DNA from: RGIG9115 sp045649825
GTDB lineage: Bacteria > Bacillota > Clostridia > UBA1381
DNA: 64,000 bases
Assembly: GCA_045649825.1 (NCBI GenBank)
Contig: JAZRQO010000027.1
Span: 1-64,000 of the forward strand
Direction: 5' to 3'
Under the pieces are notes generated by a model, which was not told where the DNA came from, ran no database searches, and saw nothing but the letters and a program-made list of their open reading frames with translations. The position numbers were made by a program, and so were the translations under genes. How positions within the stretch are numbered: position 1 is the stretch's first letter; every line of letters starts with the position of its first letter. Below are positions 33,336 through 42,291 of the stretch, one piece after another.

Positions 33336-34768
33336 TATTTCAAAGACCTAAGAACTTCTGTTATATATTCCCACGTTCTGCTAACTGATGAAATACTCAT
33401 CCTCTCTGAAGGTGTGTGAATATCTTGTATGTCAGGCCCGATTGATACACATTCAAGACCAGGTACTTTTGAAGCTATTATTCCGCACTCTATTCCTGCG
33501 TGGATTGCTTCAATTATCGGTTCTTTACCATACATTTCCACATACACCTTTTGCATAACATCACGAAGATGTGATTCAGGAACATACTCCCATGGCGGAT
33601 AATCGCCTTCGGTTTTAACTGTACCTCCAAATTGTTCCGTTAGAAGTTCAATTCTTTTAACAAGTGCTTCTTTTTCTGTAAGGACCGAGCTTCTTACACA
33701 AAAAGAAGCTGTTATACATTCGTCAAAAGTTTTAAGAATACCAAGATTAAGAGATGTTTTAGGAAGTCCGGGTATTTCAAGACTCATATTCTGTATTCCG
33801 TTTGGATAACAACAAAGGGCTGCAATTACTGTATTTGTGGATTTTCTATCCATAGGTAACTGCTCCGCATTTGACGCGGCACACACAACCTTAATTGTTT
33901 TTTCAGAAACAGAAAACTCTTTAGAGAATATTGCTTCACACTCAGCGGCTATATGGGATATATCTGCATTTGCCACAACCATCGCCTCTGCACGGGTTGG
34001 AATCGCATTATCTTTAAGCCCACCATTTACGGAAACAATACGGATTTCTGCCGCATCTGCAGATTTTGACAGCAATCTGCCAAGCAGCATATCTGCATTT
34101 GCACGGTATTTCGTGATTTCTGCGCCTGAATGACCGCCTGTAAGTCCGCTGATTTCAAAAGCATAACATTTTCCGCTAAACTCTTCCCTGTTCACGGGAA
34201 TTTTACATTCTGCAACAACACCACCTGCGCAGCTTACGGTAAATATACCTTCATCTTCAGAGTCGAGATTTATAAGGTATTTACCTTTCAAGGGCAATGC
34301 ATCAAGGGCAGTTGCACCAATCATCCCGATTTCTTCATCAACGGTAAAAAGAATTTCAAGTGCGGGATGGGATATTTCTTTATCTTCAAGAAGAGCAAGA
34401 CCGATTGCTATCGCTGCACCATCATCACCGCCAAGAGTTGTTCCCTCAGCATAAATCCAGTCACCGTCAACTCCAAGCTTCAGACCTTCTTTTCCCATAT
34501 CAAGTTTGCAATCCGTCTCTTTTTCGCAAACCATATCGAGATGACCTTGGATAATAACTGCAGGTGAATTTTCATAGCCTTTGGTTGCAGGCTTTTTGAT
34601 TATACAGTTTCCGAGTTCGTCTTCTATGAATTCAAGGTTGTTTTCTTTCGCAAATTCACGGCACATTGCTGTTGCCTGTGAAGTATTTCCTGAGCCGTGA
34701 GGTATGGAGCAGAGTTTTTCAAACCAATACATAACACGTTCAGGCTTTATATTATCAAGAATTGCCAT
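33335..34768 (-). CDS. pepD: Aminoacyl-histidine dipeptidase (PepD, M20C)
   Basis: A cytosolic zinc dipeptidase with broad specificity, including Xaa-His. The 477-residue protein has metal and catalytic motifs VIIQGHLDMVCE, TTLGGDDGAAIAIGLALLED in part, FTVDEEIGMIGA (catalytic Glu-Glu), NLDSEDEG, and the C-terminal IHAGIECGII with the last zinc His region. An internal lid domain (~190-380) has TGGHSGAEI. It has its own promoter and terminator. Confidence 0.93.
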   Translation of the reverse strand: MAILDNIKPERVMYWFEKLCSIPHGSGNTSQATAMCREFAKENNLEFIEDELGNCIIKKPATKGYENSPAVIIQGHLDMVCEKETDCKLDMGKEGLKLGVDGDWIYAEGTTLGGDDGAAIAIGLALLEDKEISHPALEILFTVDEEIGMIGATALDALPLKGKYLINLDSEDEGIFTVSCAGGVVAECKIPVNREEFSGKCYAFEISGLTGGHSGAEITKYRANADMLLGRLLSKSADAAEIRIVSVNGGLKDNAIPTRAEAMVVANADISHIAAECEAIFSKEFSVSEKTIKVVCAASNAEQLPMDRKSTNTVIAALCCYPNGIQNMSLEIPGLPKTSLNLGILKTFDECITASFCVRSSVLTEKEALVKRIELLTEQFGGTVKTEGDYPPWEYVPESHLRDVMQKVYVEMYGKEPIIEAIHAGIECGIIASKVPGLECVSIGPDIQDIHTPSERMSISSVSRTWEYITEVLRSLK

Positions 34769-34809
34769 ATGATTTTCCTGCCTTTTCTTTTTTTATTAAA
34801 ATCCTATTT

Positions 34810-34838
34810 ATTATACCACCGAAATATGATTTGTACAA
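34810..34838 (-). promoter_or_regulatory. Promoter of pepD
   Basis: Minus strand TTGTAC (34838-34833), 17 bp, TATAAT (34815-34810). Confidence 0.7.
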
Positions 34839-34930
34839 TAGTAAAAAAAAAATTTATCATTAATCACAAATCACATAATGATTTTTGATTTATTTGTATT
34901 CAGTAATAGGAGTTAACATGTTTTTGATGC

Positions 34931-34963
34931 AAAAAAGCGTAGCAGTCGTAAAACTACTACGCT
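34931..34963 (-). terminator. Terminator of the NifU-like/GGGtGRT operon
   Basis: AGCGTAG/CTACGCT stem (extended by AGT/ACT after a mismatch), followed on the minus strand by TTTTTT. Confidence 0.8.
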
Positions 34964-35025
34964 ATAAAAGGTTTAACTTTTGATGATAAATCAAAATGAT
35001 GTATCCACTTTTAGTTTTATAAAAC

Positions 35026-36027
35026 TTATTTATTCATTGCCTCTTCAACAGCAACAGCAACAGCAACAGTCATACCAACCATTGGGTTGTTACCTGCGCC
35101 GATAAGTCCCATCATCTCCACGTGAGCGGGAACTGATGAAGAACCTGCAAACTGCGCATCTGAGTGCATACGGCCCATTGTATCTGTCATACCATATGAA
35201 GCAGGACCTGCTGCCATATTATCGGGATGGAGTGTACGTCCTGTACCGCCACCTGATGCAACTGAGAAGTACTTCTTACCCTGCTCGATACATTCTTTCT
35301 TGTATGTACCTGCAACGGGGTGCTGGAAACGTGTAGGGTTAGTTGAGTTACCTGTGATAGATACGTCAACGCCTTCAAGGTGCATTATTGCAACACCTTC
35401 ACGAACATCGTCTGCACCGTAGCAACGAACCTTTGAACGTTCGCCTTCTGAGTACTTGATTTCCTCTACTACAGTTACTTTACCTGTGTAGTAATCAAAC
35501 TGAGTTTTTACATATGTAAAGCCATTAATTCTTGAAATAATCTGAGCTGCATCCTTACCAAGACCGTTAAGAATAACTCTGAGGTCTTCTTTACGAGCTT
35601 TGTTAGCGCTGCGAGCAAGGCCGATAGCACCTTCAGCAGCTGCGAATGATTCGTGGCCTGCGAGGAATGCAAAACACTTTGTTTCGTCCTTGAGGAGCAT
35701 TGCGCCAAGGTTACCGTGACCGATACCAACTTTTCTGTCGTCAGCAACTGAGCCGGGGATACAGAATGCCTGAAGACCCAAACCGATTTTTTCTGCAGCA
35801 TCTGCAGCCTTTGTGCATCCGTCTTTGATTGCGATTGCAGCGCCTACAATGTAAGCCCAGCATGCATTTTCAAAACAGATAGGCTGAATGCCCTTAACCA
35901 TATTGTATACGTCGATACCCTTATCATCACAAATCTGCTTTGCTTCTTCGATTGAACCGATGCCGTGCTTTGCAAGTTCTGCGTTGATCTGGTCTATTCT
36001 TCTTTCATAACTTTCAAATAAAGCCAT
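35026..36027 (-). CDS. GGGtGRT protein (function unknown)
   Basis: The 333-residue protein has the eponymous GGGTGRT at residues 259-265 and matches the family of that name. Other conserved-looking stretches are FENACWAYIVGAAIAIKDG, DRKVGIGHGNLGAMLL, CFAFLAGHESFAAAEGAIGL and ENDs with VGMTVAVAVAVEEAMNK. No function is known to me. It is encoded 23 nt after a NifU-like Fe-S scaffold protein, an arrangement I recall from other anaerobes, so a role with Fe-S or metal cofactors is inferred. Confidence 0.85.
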   Translation of the reverse strand: MALFESYERRIDQINAELAKHGIGSIEEAKQICDDKGIDVYNMVKGIQPICFENACWAYIVGAAIAIKDGCTKAADAAEKIGLGLQAFCIPGSVADDRKVGIGHGNLGAMLLKDETKCFAFLAGHESFAAAEGAIGLARSANKARKEDLRVILNGLGKDAAQIISRINGFTYVKTQFDYYTGKVTVVEEIKYSEGERSKVRCYGADDVREGVAIMHLEGVDVSITGNSTNPTRFQHPVAGTYKKECIEQGKKYFSVASGGGTGRTLHPDNMAAGPASYGMTDTMGRMHSDAQFAGSSSVPAHVEMMGLIGAGNNPMVGMTVAVAVAVEEAMNK

Positions 36028-36050
36028 TTTATTGTCCTCCTTCTTAAGAA

Positions 36051-36743
36051 TTATTCATGTCTTGGATCGAGAAGACGAGCAGCGTCGTCAACACGTCCGT
36101 ACTGTCCGCTTGCTTTTTCAAGGGCTTCGTTTGCATCCATACCCTTAGCAATCATTTCCATCATCTTTCCGAGGTGAACAAACTTATATCCGATAATCTG
36201 GTCTTTATCGTCAACAGCAATTTTTGTTATGTAGCCTTCAGCAAGCTCAAGGTATCTGGGGCCCTTTGCAAGAGTTGCATAGGTTGTACCAACCTGGCTT
36301 CTGAGTCCCTTTCCAAGGTCTTCAAGACCTGCACCGATGGGAAGTCCGTCTTCTGAGAAAGCTGTCTGAGTTCTTCCGTAAACAATCTGGAGGAAGAGTT
36401 CTCTCATAGCTGTGTTGATAGCATCACAAACAAGGTCTGTGTTAAGAGCCTCAAGGATTGTTTTGCCGATGAGGATTTCAGATGCCATAGCAGCTGAATG
36501 AGTCATACCTGAACAACCAACTGTTTCAACAAGAGCTTCCTGAATGATACCCTCTTTAACATTGAGGGTAAGCTTACATGTACCCTGCTGAGGTGCGCAC
36601 CAGCCTATACCGTGTGTAAGACCGGAAATGTCTTTTACTTCTTTTGCACTAGTCCACTTTCCTTCCTGAGGAATAGGTGCGGGACCGTGATATGCGCCTT
36701 TGGCTAAAGGACACATATGTTCAACTTCACTTGAATATTTCAT
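36051..36743 (-). CDS. NifU-like iron-sulfur scaffold protein (GGGtGRT-associated)
   Basis: The 230-residue product has a NifU N-terminal-like domain with conserved-looking cysteines Cys11, Cys49, Cys56 and Cys77 (ETVGCSGMTHSAAMASE), followed by a C-terminal region with YITKIAVDDKDQIIGYKFVH. It is longer than IscU and lacks the C-terminal NFU domain. No cysteine desulfurase is nearby. I chose ATG 36743 with AAAGGAG upstream; a TTG 6 nt earlier is too close to the RBS. It is the first gene of a two-gene operon. Confidence 0.8.
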   Translation of the reverse strand: MKYSSEVEHMCPLAKGAYHGPAPIPQEGKWTSAKEVKDISGLTHGIGWCAPQQGTCKLTLNVKEGIIQEALVETVGCSGMTHSAAMASEILIGKTILEALNTDLVCDAINTAMRELFLQIVYGRTQTAFSEDGLPIGAGLEDLGKGLRSQVGTTYATLAKGPRYLELAEGYITKIAVDDKDQIIGYKFVHLGKMMEMIAKGMDANEALEKASGQYGRVDDAARLLDPRHE

Positions 36744-36789
36744 TAGCAATTGCTCCTTTCGTATCGGTAGGCATAAAGCCTCTTATACA

Positions 36790-36817
36790 ATTATAACATA
36801 AAAATCTTTTTTTGCAA
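36790..36817 (-). promoter_or_regulatory. Promoter of the NifU-like/GGGtGRT operon
   Basis: Minus strand TTGCAA (36817-36812), 16 bp, TATAAT (36795-36790). The rest of the interval up to the trkA promoter is AT-rich and shows nothing else clear. Confidence 0.75.
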
Positions 36818-36939
36818 CAAAAAAAACATAAAATAGTCATTTAAAACAAAAATTATTAATATTACACATTTTATGCTTTACATTATGTGAAAGGTGTACA
36901 CTAATATACACTTCTCAATCAAATAACAAAACACATATC

Positions 36940-36968
36940 TTGACAATTATAATAAATTTTAGTATAAT
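36940..36968 (+). promoter_or_regulatory. Promoter of trkA-trkH
   Basis: TTGACA (36940-36945), 17 bp, TATAAT (36963-36968), a consensus promoter. An imperfect palindrome GTGTACACTAATATACAC lies at about 36894-36911, upstream of the -35 box. The leader is too short for a riboswitch. Confidence 0.85.
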
Positions 36969-36999
36969 TGCTTTGTATTAACCGAAAGGATGTAATAAT

Positions 37000-38358
37000 A
37001 TGAATATTATTATCGTCGGCTGCGGTAAAGTAGGTCATAAGCTTGCCGAAGAACTCAGCCTGGAAGAGAACCAGAATATAACAGTTATTGATTTAAAATA
37101 TAACATAGTTCAAAACTTAATAAACAAATTTGATATAATGGGAGTTGTGGGCAGCGGTGCGAGCATTGAAACCCTTGAAGAAGCAGGCATAAAGGACGCA
37201 GACCTGCTCATTGCGGTAACCGCCTCAGACGAGCTTAACCTTCTTACCTGCCTTATAGCGAAGAAAAGTGGAAACTGTCAGACCATAGCAAGAGTCCGAA
37301 ACCCTGAATATAAAAAGGAAATGAATCTTATTCAACAGGATTTGGGACTTGCCCTGATTATAAATCCAGAACAAGCTGCGGCAGATGAAATGGCAAGAGT
37401 TTTAAAATTCCCGTCAGCAATCAAGATAGACCAGTTTGCTAAAGGCAGAGTTGAAATACTTAAATTCCGCATACCTGAAGACTCTGTTCTTGAAAATATA
37501 CCCGTTTACAGTATATCTTCTAAGATTAAAACAGATATGCTGATATGCGGTGTTGAACGCGGAGACGAAGCTTTTATTCCAAAAGGAAACTTCGTTCTTC
37601 AAAGCGGAGATATGATAAGCGTTCTCATTCATCCAAAGGATGTTTCTTCACTATTTAAAACTATCGGTCTCAAAACAAACCGAGTGAAAAACACAATTAT
37701 TGTAGGCGGCGGCAATACCGGCTTTTACCTTGCAAAAAACCTTCTGAAATCCGGAATCTCAGTAAAAATCATAGATAAAGATACAGACAGATGCAATAAA
37801 CTCTGTCAGTTACTTCCAAAGGCTACAATAATCAATGCCGACGGAACAGATAGCACTGTGCTTCTTGAAGAAGGGATCGAAAAAGCAGAGTCATTTGTTG
37901 CACTAACAAACATTGACGAAGAGAATATTATCCTTTCATTATACGCAAAAAAGATGTCCTCCGCCAAGGTTATTACGAAAATCAACAGAATAGATTATTC
38001 TGATGTCATTCCCGATATTGCTTTGGATACAATTGTTTACCCCAAGAATCTGACAGCTGACGGAATTGTACGTTTTGTAAGGTCAAAAATCAAATCAGTT
38101 GGAAGTAATATTGAAACAATGCATACTATACTTGACGGCAAAGCAGAAGCATTAGAGTTCCAAATTTCCAGCAATTCTCCTGTTCTTGGGAAACCTTTGG
38201 AACAGTTAAAGCTTCGGGATGATGTATTAATTGCCTGTATATACAGATACGGTAAGTTAATCATTCCACGAGGCAAAGATGAAATCTTAGAAAATGATAC
38301 TGTTGTTGTGGTAACAACTCATATTGGAATGACTGATATTTCTGACATTATCGAATAA
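37000..38358 (+). CDS. trkA: Trk potassium uptake regulatory subunit TrkA
   Basis: A cytosolic, NAD-binding gating subunit of TrkH. The 452-residue protein has two RCK units, each with a Rossmann fold plus a TrkA-C domain: GCGKVGHKLAEEL (residues 7-19) and GGGNTGFYLAKNL (~232), with acidic DLK and DKD ends of the second strand. The RBS GAAAGGATG lies 10 nt before the ATG. trkH follows after 15 nt. Confidence 0.97.
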   Translation: MNIIIVGCGKVGHKLAEELSLEENQNITVIDLKYNIVQNLINKFDIMGVVGSGASIETLEEAGIKDADLLIAVTASDELNLLTCLIAKKSGNCQTIARVRNPEYKKEMNLIQQDLGLALIINPEQAAADEMARVLKFPSAIKIDQFAKGRVEILKFRIPEDSVLENIPVYSISSKIKTDMLICGVERGDEAFIPKGNFVLQSGDMISVLIHPKDVSSLFKTIGLKTNRVKNTIIVGGGNTGFYLAKNLLKSGISVKIIDKDTDRCNKLCQLLPKATIINADGTDSTVLLEEGIEKAESFVALTNIDEENIILSLYAKKMSSAKVITKINRIDYSDVIPDIALDTIVYPKNLTADGIVRFVRSKIKSVGSNIETMHTILDGKAEALEFQISSNSPVLGKPLEQLKLRDDVLIACIYRYGKLIIPRGKDEILENDTVVVVTTHIGMTDISDIIE

Positions 38359-38373
38359 GAAAGAAGACATACT

Positions 38374-39810
38374 ATGAACCGTAGAATAATTGTCCGGACT
38401 CTCGGACTTGTAATGCTATTTGAAGCAATTTTTATGATTTTGCCCTGTATCTGCGGGCTAATCTATAATGAGAAAGAAGCTTTTGTTTTTCTTGGATGCT
38501 CAATAGTGCTTGTCATATTTAGCTTACTTACCCGCCTCATAAAAGTTAACAGTAAAACTTTTTTTGCCAAAGAAGGACTTACAATAGTTTCTCTTAGCTG
38601 GATTCTTATGAGTGCGACAGGAGCGGTTCCCTTTGTTATAAGCGGTACAATCCCCTCATATGTAGATGCGCTGTTTGAAATGGTTTCAGGCTTTACAACA
38701 ACAGGTGCAACCATCCTATCCGATGTTGAAATACTGCCAAGATGTATGCTGTTGTGGAGAAGCTTCTCTCATTGGGTAGGCGGTATGGGAGTTCTTGTTT
38801 TCTTGGTTGCTATGCTCCCCATTTCAGGTGGAAACAATGTACATCTGATGCGTGCAGAAAGCACAGGACCTTCCGTAAGTAAGATTGTTCCAAAAATAAA
38901 ATCAACTGCTAAAATACTATACGCCATATACACTATATTAACAGTAATTCATATAATTTTGCTATTAATCGGGGATATGAGTTTGTTTGACTCACTTACC
39001 ACCGCTTTCGGCACTGCAGGCACAGGTGGATTTGGCATAAAAAATGACAGCATAGCAAGTTACAGTCCGTATATACAAAATACAATTACAATATTTATGA
39101 CACTATACGGAATTAACTTTACTTTATATTATCTTATGCTTATAAGGCATTTCAAAGATGCACTTAAATCCACTGAACTTTGGGTTTATATAGGAATTTT
39201 GTTTACAGCTACAATTCTTATATTCCTTAACATCCTGCCTTTTTACGGAAGTATAAGCGAATCCTTAAGACACAGTGCCTTCCAGGTTTCATCCATAATG
39301 ACTACAACAGGTTTTTCAACTGCTGACTTTAACCAATGGCCTGTTTTTTCAAAAACCCTGCTTGTTGTTATAATGTTTGTAGGTGCATGTGCAGGAAGTA
39401 CCGGCGGTGGTATGAAGGTTTCAAGAATAATAATTCTTTTGAAAGGAATTTCAAAAGAACTAAAACTTGCGGCACATCCGAAATCAGTTCACAAAATTTC
39501 CATGGACGGTCGTCTTATTGAACACGAAACTGTAAGAGTAGTTAATGCATATGCAATATCCCTTGCTGTAATCTATGTAATCTCGCTACTCCTGATAAGT
39601 CTAGATAATCAAAGCTTTACAACAAACTTTACGGCTGTTGCGGCAACAATAAACAATATTGGTCCCGGTCTTGATGGAGTAGGACCTCTATCAAACTTCG
39701 GACATTTTTCAGATTTTTCAAAGCTTGTTTTTATATTTGACATGCTCGTGGGAAGACTTGAAGTCTTCCCTGTGCTAATGCTTCTTTCGCCTTACACCTG
39801 GCGAAAATAG
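38374..39810 (+). CDS. trkH: Trk potassium channel subunit TrkH
   Basis: The 478-residue integral membrane protein has the four M1-P-M2 repeats of the SKT superfamily, with pore-loop motifs VSGFTTTGATIL, AFGTAGTGGFGI, VSSIMTTTGFSTADF and NNIGPGLDGVG. GRLEVFPVLMLL at the end is typical. It imports potassium together with TrkA. Confidence 0.97.
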   Translation: MNRRIIVRTLGLVMLFEAIFMILPCICGLIYNEKEAFVFLGCSIVLVIFSLLTRLIKVNSKTFFAKEGLTIVSLSWILMSATGAVPFVISGTIPSYVDALFEMVSGFTTTGATILSDVEILPRCMLLWRSFSHWVGGMGVLVFLVAMLPISGGNNVHLMRAESTGPSVSKIVPKIKSTAKILYAIYTILTVIHIILLLIGDMSLFDSLTTAFGTAGTGGFGIKNDSIASYSPYIQNTITIFMTLYGINFTLYYLMLIRHFKDALKSTELWVYIGILFTATILIFLNILPFYGSISESLRHSAFQVSSIMTTTGFSTADFNQWPVFSKTLLVVIMFVGACAGSTGGGMKVSRIIILLKGISKELKLAAHPKSVHKISMDGRLIEHETVRVVNAYAISLAVIYVISLLLISLDNQSFTTNFTAVAATINNIGPGLDGVGPLSNFGHFSDFSKLVFIFDMLVGRLEVFPVLMLLSPYTWRK

Positions 39811-39814
39811 TTTT

Positions 39815-39852
39815 AAAAAAATAACAGATGCAAAAGCATCTGTTATTTTTTT
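39815..39852. terminator. Bidirectional terminator between trkH and ftsK
   Basis: A ~17-bp stem (AATAACAGATGC core with A/T extensions) and AAAA loop, with U runs in both directions. Confidence 0.9.
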
Positions 39853-42274
39853 ACTCTGCAAAATCTGCATGACTTACATATACCTGTCTTGGCTTCGAGC
39901 CATTAGGAGGACCTATTATTCCCCTCTCTTCGAGCTGGTCGATAATTCTGCCCGCCCTTGAATAGCCAACTTTCAAACGTCTTTGTATCATAGCAGTTGA
40001 GATTTGTCCAAGTTCTATAGCAAGCTCAACTGCCTGCGGGAGAAGCTCATCACCGTCATCATCCGTATCGGGCGTTACACCGTTTTCTCCTGTTGCAACA
40101 CGTTCTATATGTTCTTCAAGGTCTGTACTGTAACGAGCATCAGCATTCTGCGCTTTAAGGAAATCAAGCAGTCTTTCTATTTCATCATCAGACACATATG
40201 CACCCTGTACACGAATCGGAGAGCGACAGCCCTGAGGCGCATACAGCATATCACCTTTACCCAAAAGCTTCTCAGCACCACCTCTGTCAATAATTGTTCG
40301 GCTATCTATCTGACTTGCCACTGCAAAGGCTATACGCGTGGGTATATTTGCTTTAATAAGACCTGTAATAACATCTACCGTAGGTCGCTGAGTTGCAACA
40401 ATAAGGTGAATTCCTGCCGCACGTGCAAGCTGTGCCAAGCGGCATATGTAATCTTCCACTTCCTTAGCCGCAACCATCATAAGGTCTGCAAGCTCGTCTA
40501 TAATAATAACTATCTGTGGAAGCTTTATTCCGCCTGTTTTTTCCATAACAAGATTATATCCTGCAAGATTCTTTACACCTTCCTGAGCAAATACATCATA
40601 ACGACGCATCATTTCACCTACAGCCCAGTTAAGTGCTCCTGCCGCCTTTTTGGGGTCGGTTACAACAGGAATAAGAAGATGGGGTATCCCGTTATAAACT
40701 CCAAGCTCAACCACCTTAGGGTCAACCATTATAAGCTTGACTTCATCAGGTGATGCTTTGTAAAGAAGGCTTGTGATTATAGTGTTAATGCACACACTCT
40801 TACCCGAGCCTGTGGAGCCTGCAATAAGAACGTGTGGCATTTTTGCAATATCGCCAACAACAACACGTCCGCCAATATCACGTCCAAGGGCAATGGAAAG
40901 CTTTGATTTGGAGTTTACAAACTCATCTGCTTCAAGCATTTCACGCGCAGTTACAGAAGCAGTTTCTTTATTCGGAACTTCTATTCCCACTGCCGCTTTA
41001 CCGGGAACTGCAGCCACAAGAACTGTTGGAACTGCAAGATTAAGAGCAAGGTCGTCGGCAAGTCCCACAATTTTACTTAGTTTCACACCTGAACTTGGCT
41101 GAATTTCGTAACGTGTTACAGCGGGGCCTTGTGTTACCTGCAGGAGCTTCGCTTTTACCCCGAAATTTTCAAGAATGGATATAAGCTTATTGGAGGTTTC
41201 ATACATCTGCTGACGTGAATCACCGCCGCCGCCTGATTTTTTGTTAAGCAATTCAATATCAGGAAATTCATATTCTTTAATCTCAACTTCCATTCCCTCT
41301 TCTATTTCTTTTGTGTAAGCATCACGTTCTTCAACTGTGAGATTAGTTTCCCTCTTCTGAACCTCTGTTCCCTGAACAGGCTCTTCTTCAAAATCGGCTT
41401 CAGCTGATATTTCGGCTAAAGTTTCCACAGGCTGTTCATCCACACTCTCCGCCTGAGCAGAAGCTTCTTCAGCCATTTTACCAAAAATAATATCTATGCC
41501 GTTTGAATAATCATCTGATTCTTTAGAAGTATCATCTTTTTTAGCTGTACCTTTTTTAGTTTTCTGATCTTCACTGAAATCTAAGGCTTCTTTTATCATA
41601 TCACTGCCTGCCATAGATTTAGATTCAATTTTCTTTTTAGCGGCTTTTTTTGTTCGGTCGTAAACTTTATTGTAATCCTCATCTGTGTCTATCTCTCTTG
41701 CAGATTCACGCATCGCACCGAATAATCCTCTGAGTGCACCGTAAATTGCCGCAAACACCGAATGTTGAATGATAAGGCTAACAAGACCTAAAAGCACCAA
41801 AAGTAATATTACAAACCCAGCTATACCTCCTATGAGCGAGCGAAGCGGACAGGCAATCAAAGCTCCAAGCAAGCCACCACCAAAACTTTCTAAGAAGGAA
41901 TCTGATGCCGCAGCAGAATAGCTGTCTGCGATGGAAACAATATTACCCATACATATGTGAAGCATTGCACTGATACACACGAGGGAACCAAAACACAAAG
42001 CCAGCTTTTCTCCAAACTTTTTCTGACTGTTAAAATGATATATACCTACTCCTATAAGTATGAACGGAACAATCCCGCCCGGAAGTCCGAAAAGACCGAG
42101 TATAAACTTTTTGCAGAAAATATTAACAGGAGCTTCAGAAGCTACATACATAAAAAGTGCAAGAATAATACCAAGTCCTATAGCTCCGAAAGTCTTTAAA
42201 TAGAACTTTTCAGGAGATGTGTTCTTCCTGGAAGGTCTTTTAATCGCCTTTTTCTTTTTTCTGTTTTGTGCCAT
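39851..42274 (-). CDS. DNA translocase FtsK/SpoIIIE
   Basis: The 807-residue protein has a basic N-terminus, about four transmembrane helices (residues ~25-185), an acidic/low-complexity linker (~190-335) and the motor: Walker A GSTGSGKSVCINTII, Walker B VIIIDELADLMMVA, LARAAGIHLIVATQRPTVDV and RGGAEKLLGKGDML. A winged-helix gamma domain ends it (LAIELGQISTAMIQRRLKVG followed by YSRAGRIIDQLEERG), which reads chromosome-orienting sequences. It pumps DNA at the division septum or into spores. It is last in the cls-rsmF-ftsK unit. Confidence 0.95.
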   Translation of the reverse strand: MAQNRKKKKAIKRPSRKNTSPEKFYLKTFGAIGLGIILALFMYVASEAPVNIFCKKFILGLFGLPGGIVPFILIGVGIYHFNSQKKFGEKLALCFGSLVCISAMLHICMGNIVSIADSYSAAASDSFLESFGGGLLGALIACPLRSLIGGIAGFVILLLVLLGLVSLIIQHSVFAAIYGALRGLFGAMRESAREIDTDEDYNKVYDRTKKAAKKKIESKSMAGSDMIKEALDFSEDQKTKKGTAKKDDTSKESDDYSNGIDIIFGKMAEEASAQAESVDEQPVETLAEISAEADFEEEPVQGTEVQKRETNLTVEERDAYTKEIEEGMEVEIKEYEFPDIELLNKKSGGGGDSRQQMYETSNKLISILENFGVKAKLLQVTQGPAVTRYEIQPSSGVKLSKIVGLADDLALNLAVPTVLVAAVPGKAAVGIEVPNKETASVTAREMLEADEFVNSKSKLSIALGRDIGGRVVVGDIAKMPHVLIAGSTGSGKSVCINTIITSLLYKASPDEVKLIMVDPKVVELGVYNGIPHLLIPVVTDPKKAAGALNWAVGEMMRRYDVFAQEGVKNLAGYNLVMEKTGGIKLPQIVIIIDELADLMMVAAKEVEDYICRLAQLARAAGIHLIVATQRPTVDVITGLIKANIPTRIAFAVASQIDSRTIIDRGGAEKLLGKGDMLYAPQGCRSPIRVQGAYVSDDEIERLLDFLKAQNADARYSTDLEEHIERVATGENGVTPDTDDDGDELLPQAVELAIELGQISTAMIQRRLKVGYSRAGRIIDQLEERGIIGPPNGSKPRQVYVSHADFAE

Positions 42275-42291
42275 TTATCGCACTCCTCCTA

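Noticed and set aside
34918..34983. 21-codon ORF behind AGGAG on the plus strand
   Set aside because: It overlaps the terminator of the opposite GGGtGRT operon; no promoter and no conserved-looking content.
40004..40753. 249-codon open frame antisense to ftsK
   Set aside because: It is a Cys/Tyr/Asn-rich shadow of the ftsK motor region with no RBS; the opposite strand has clear family motifs.
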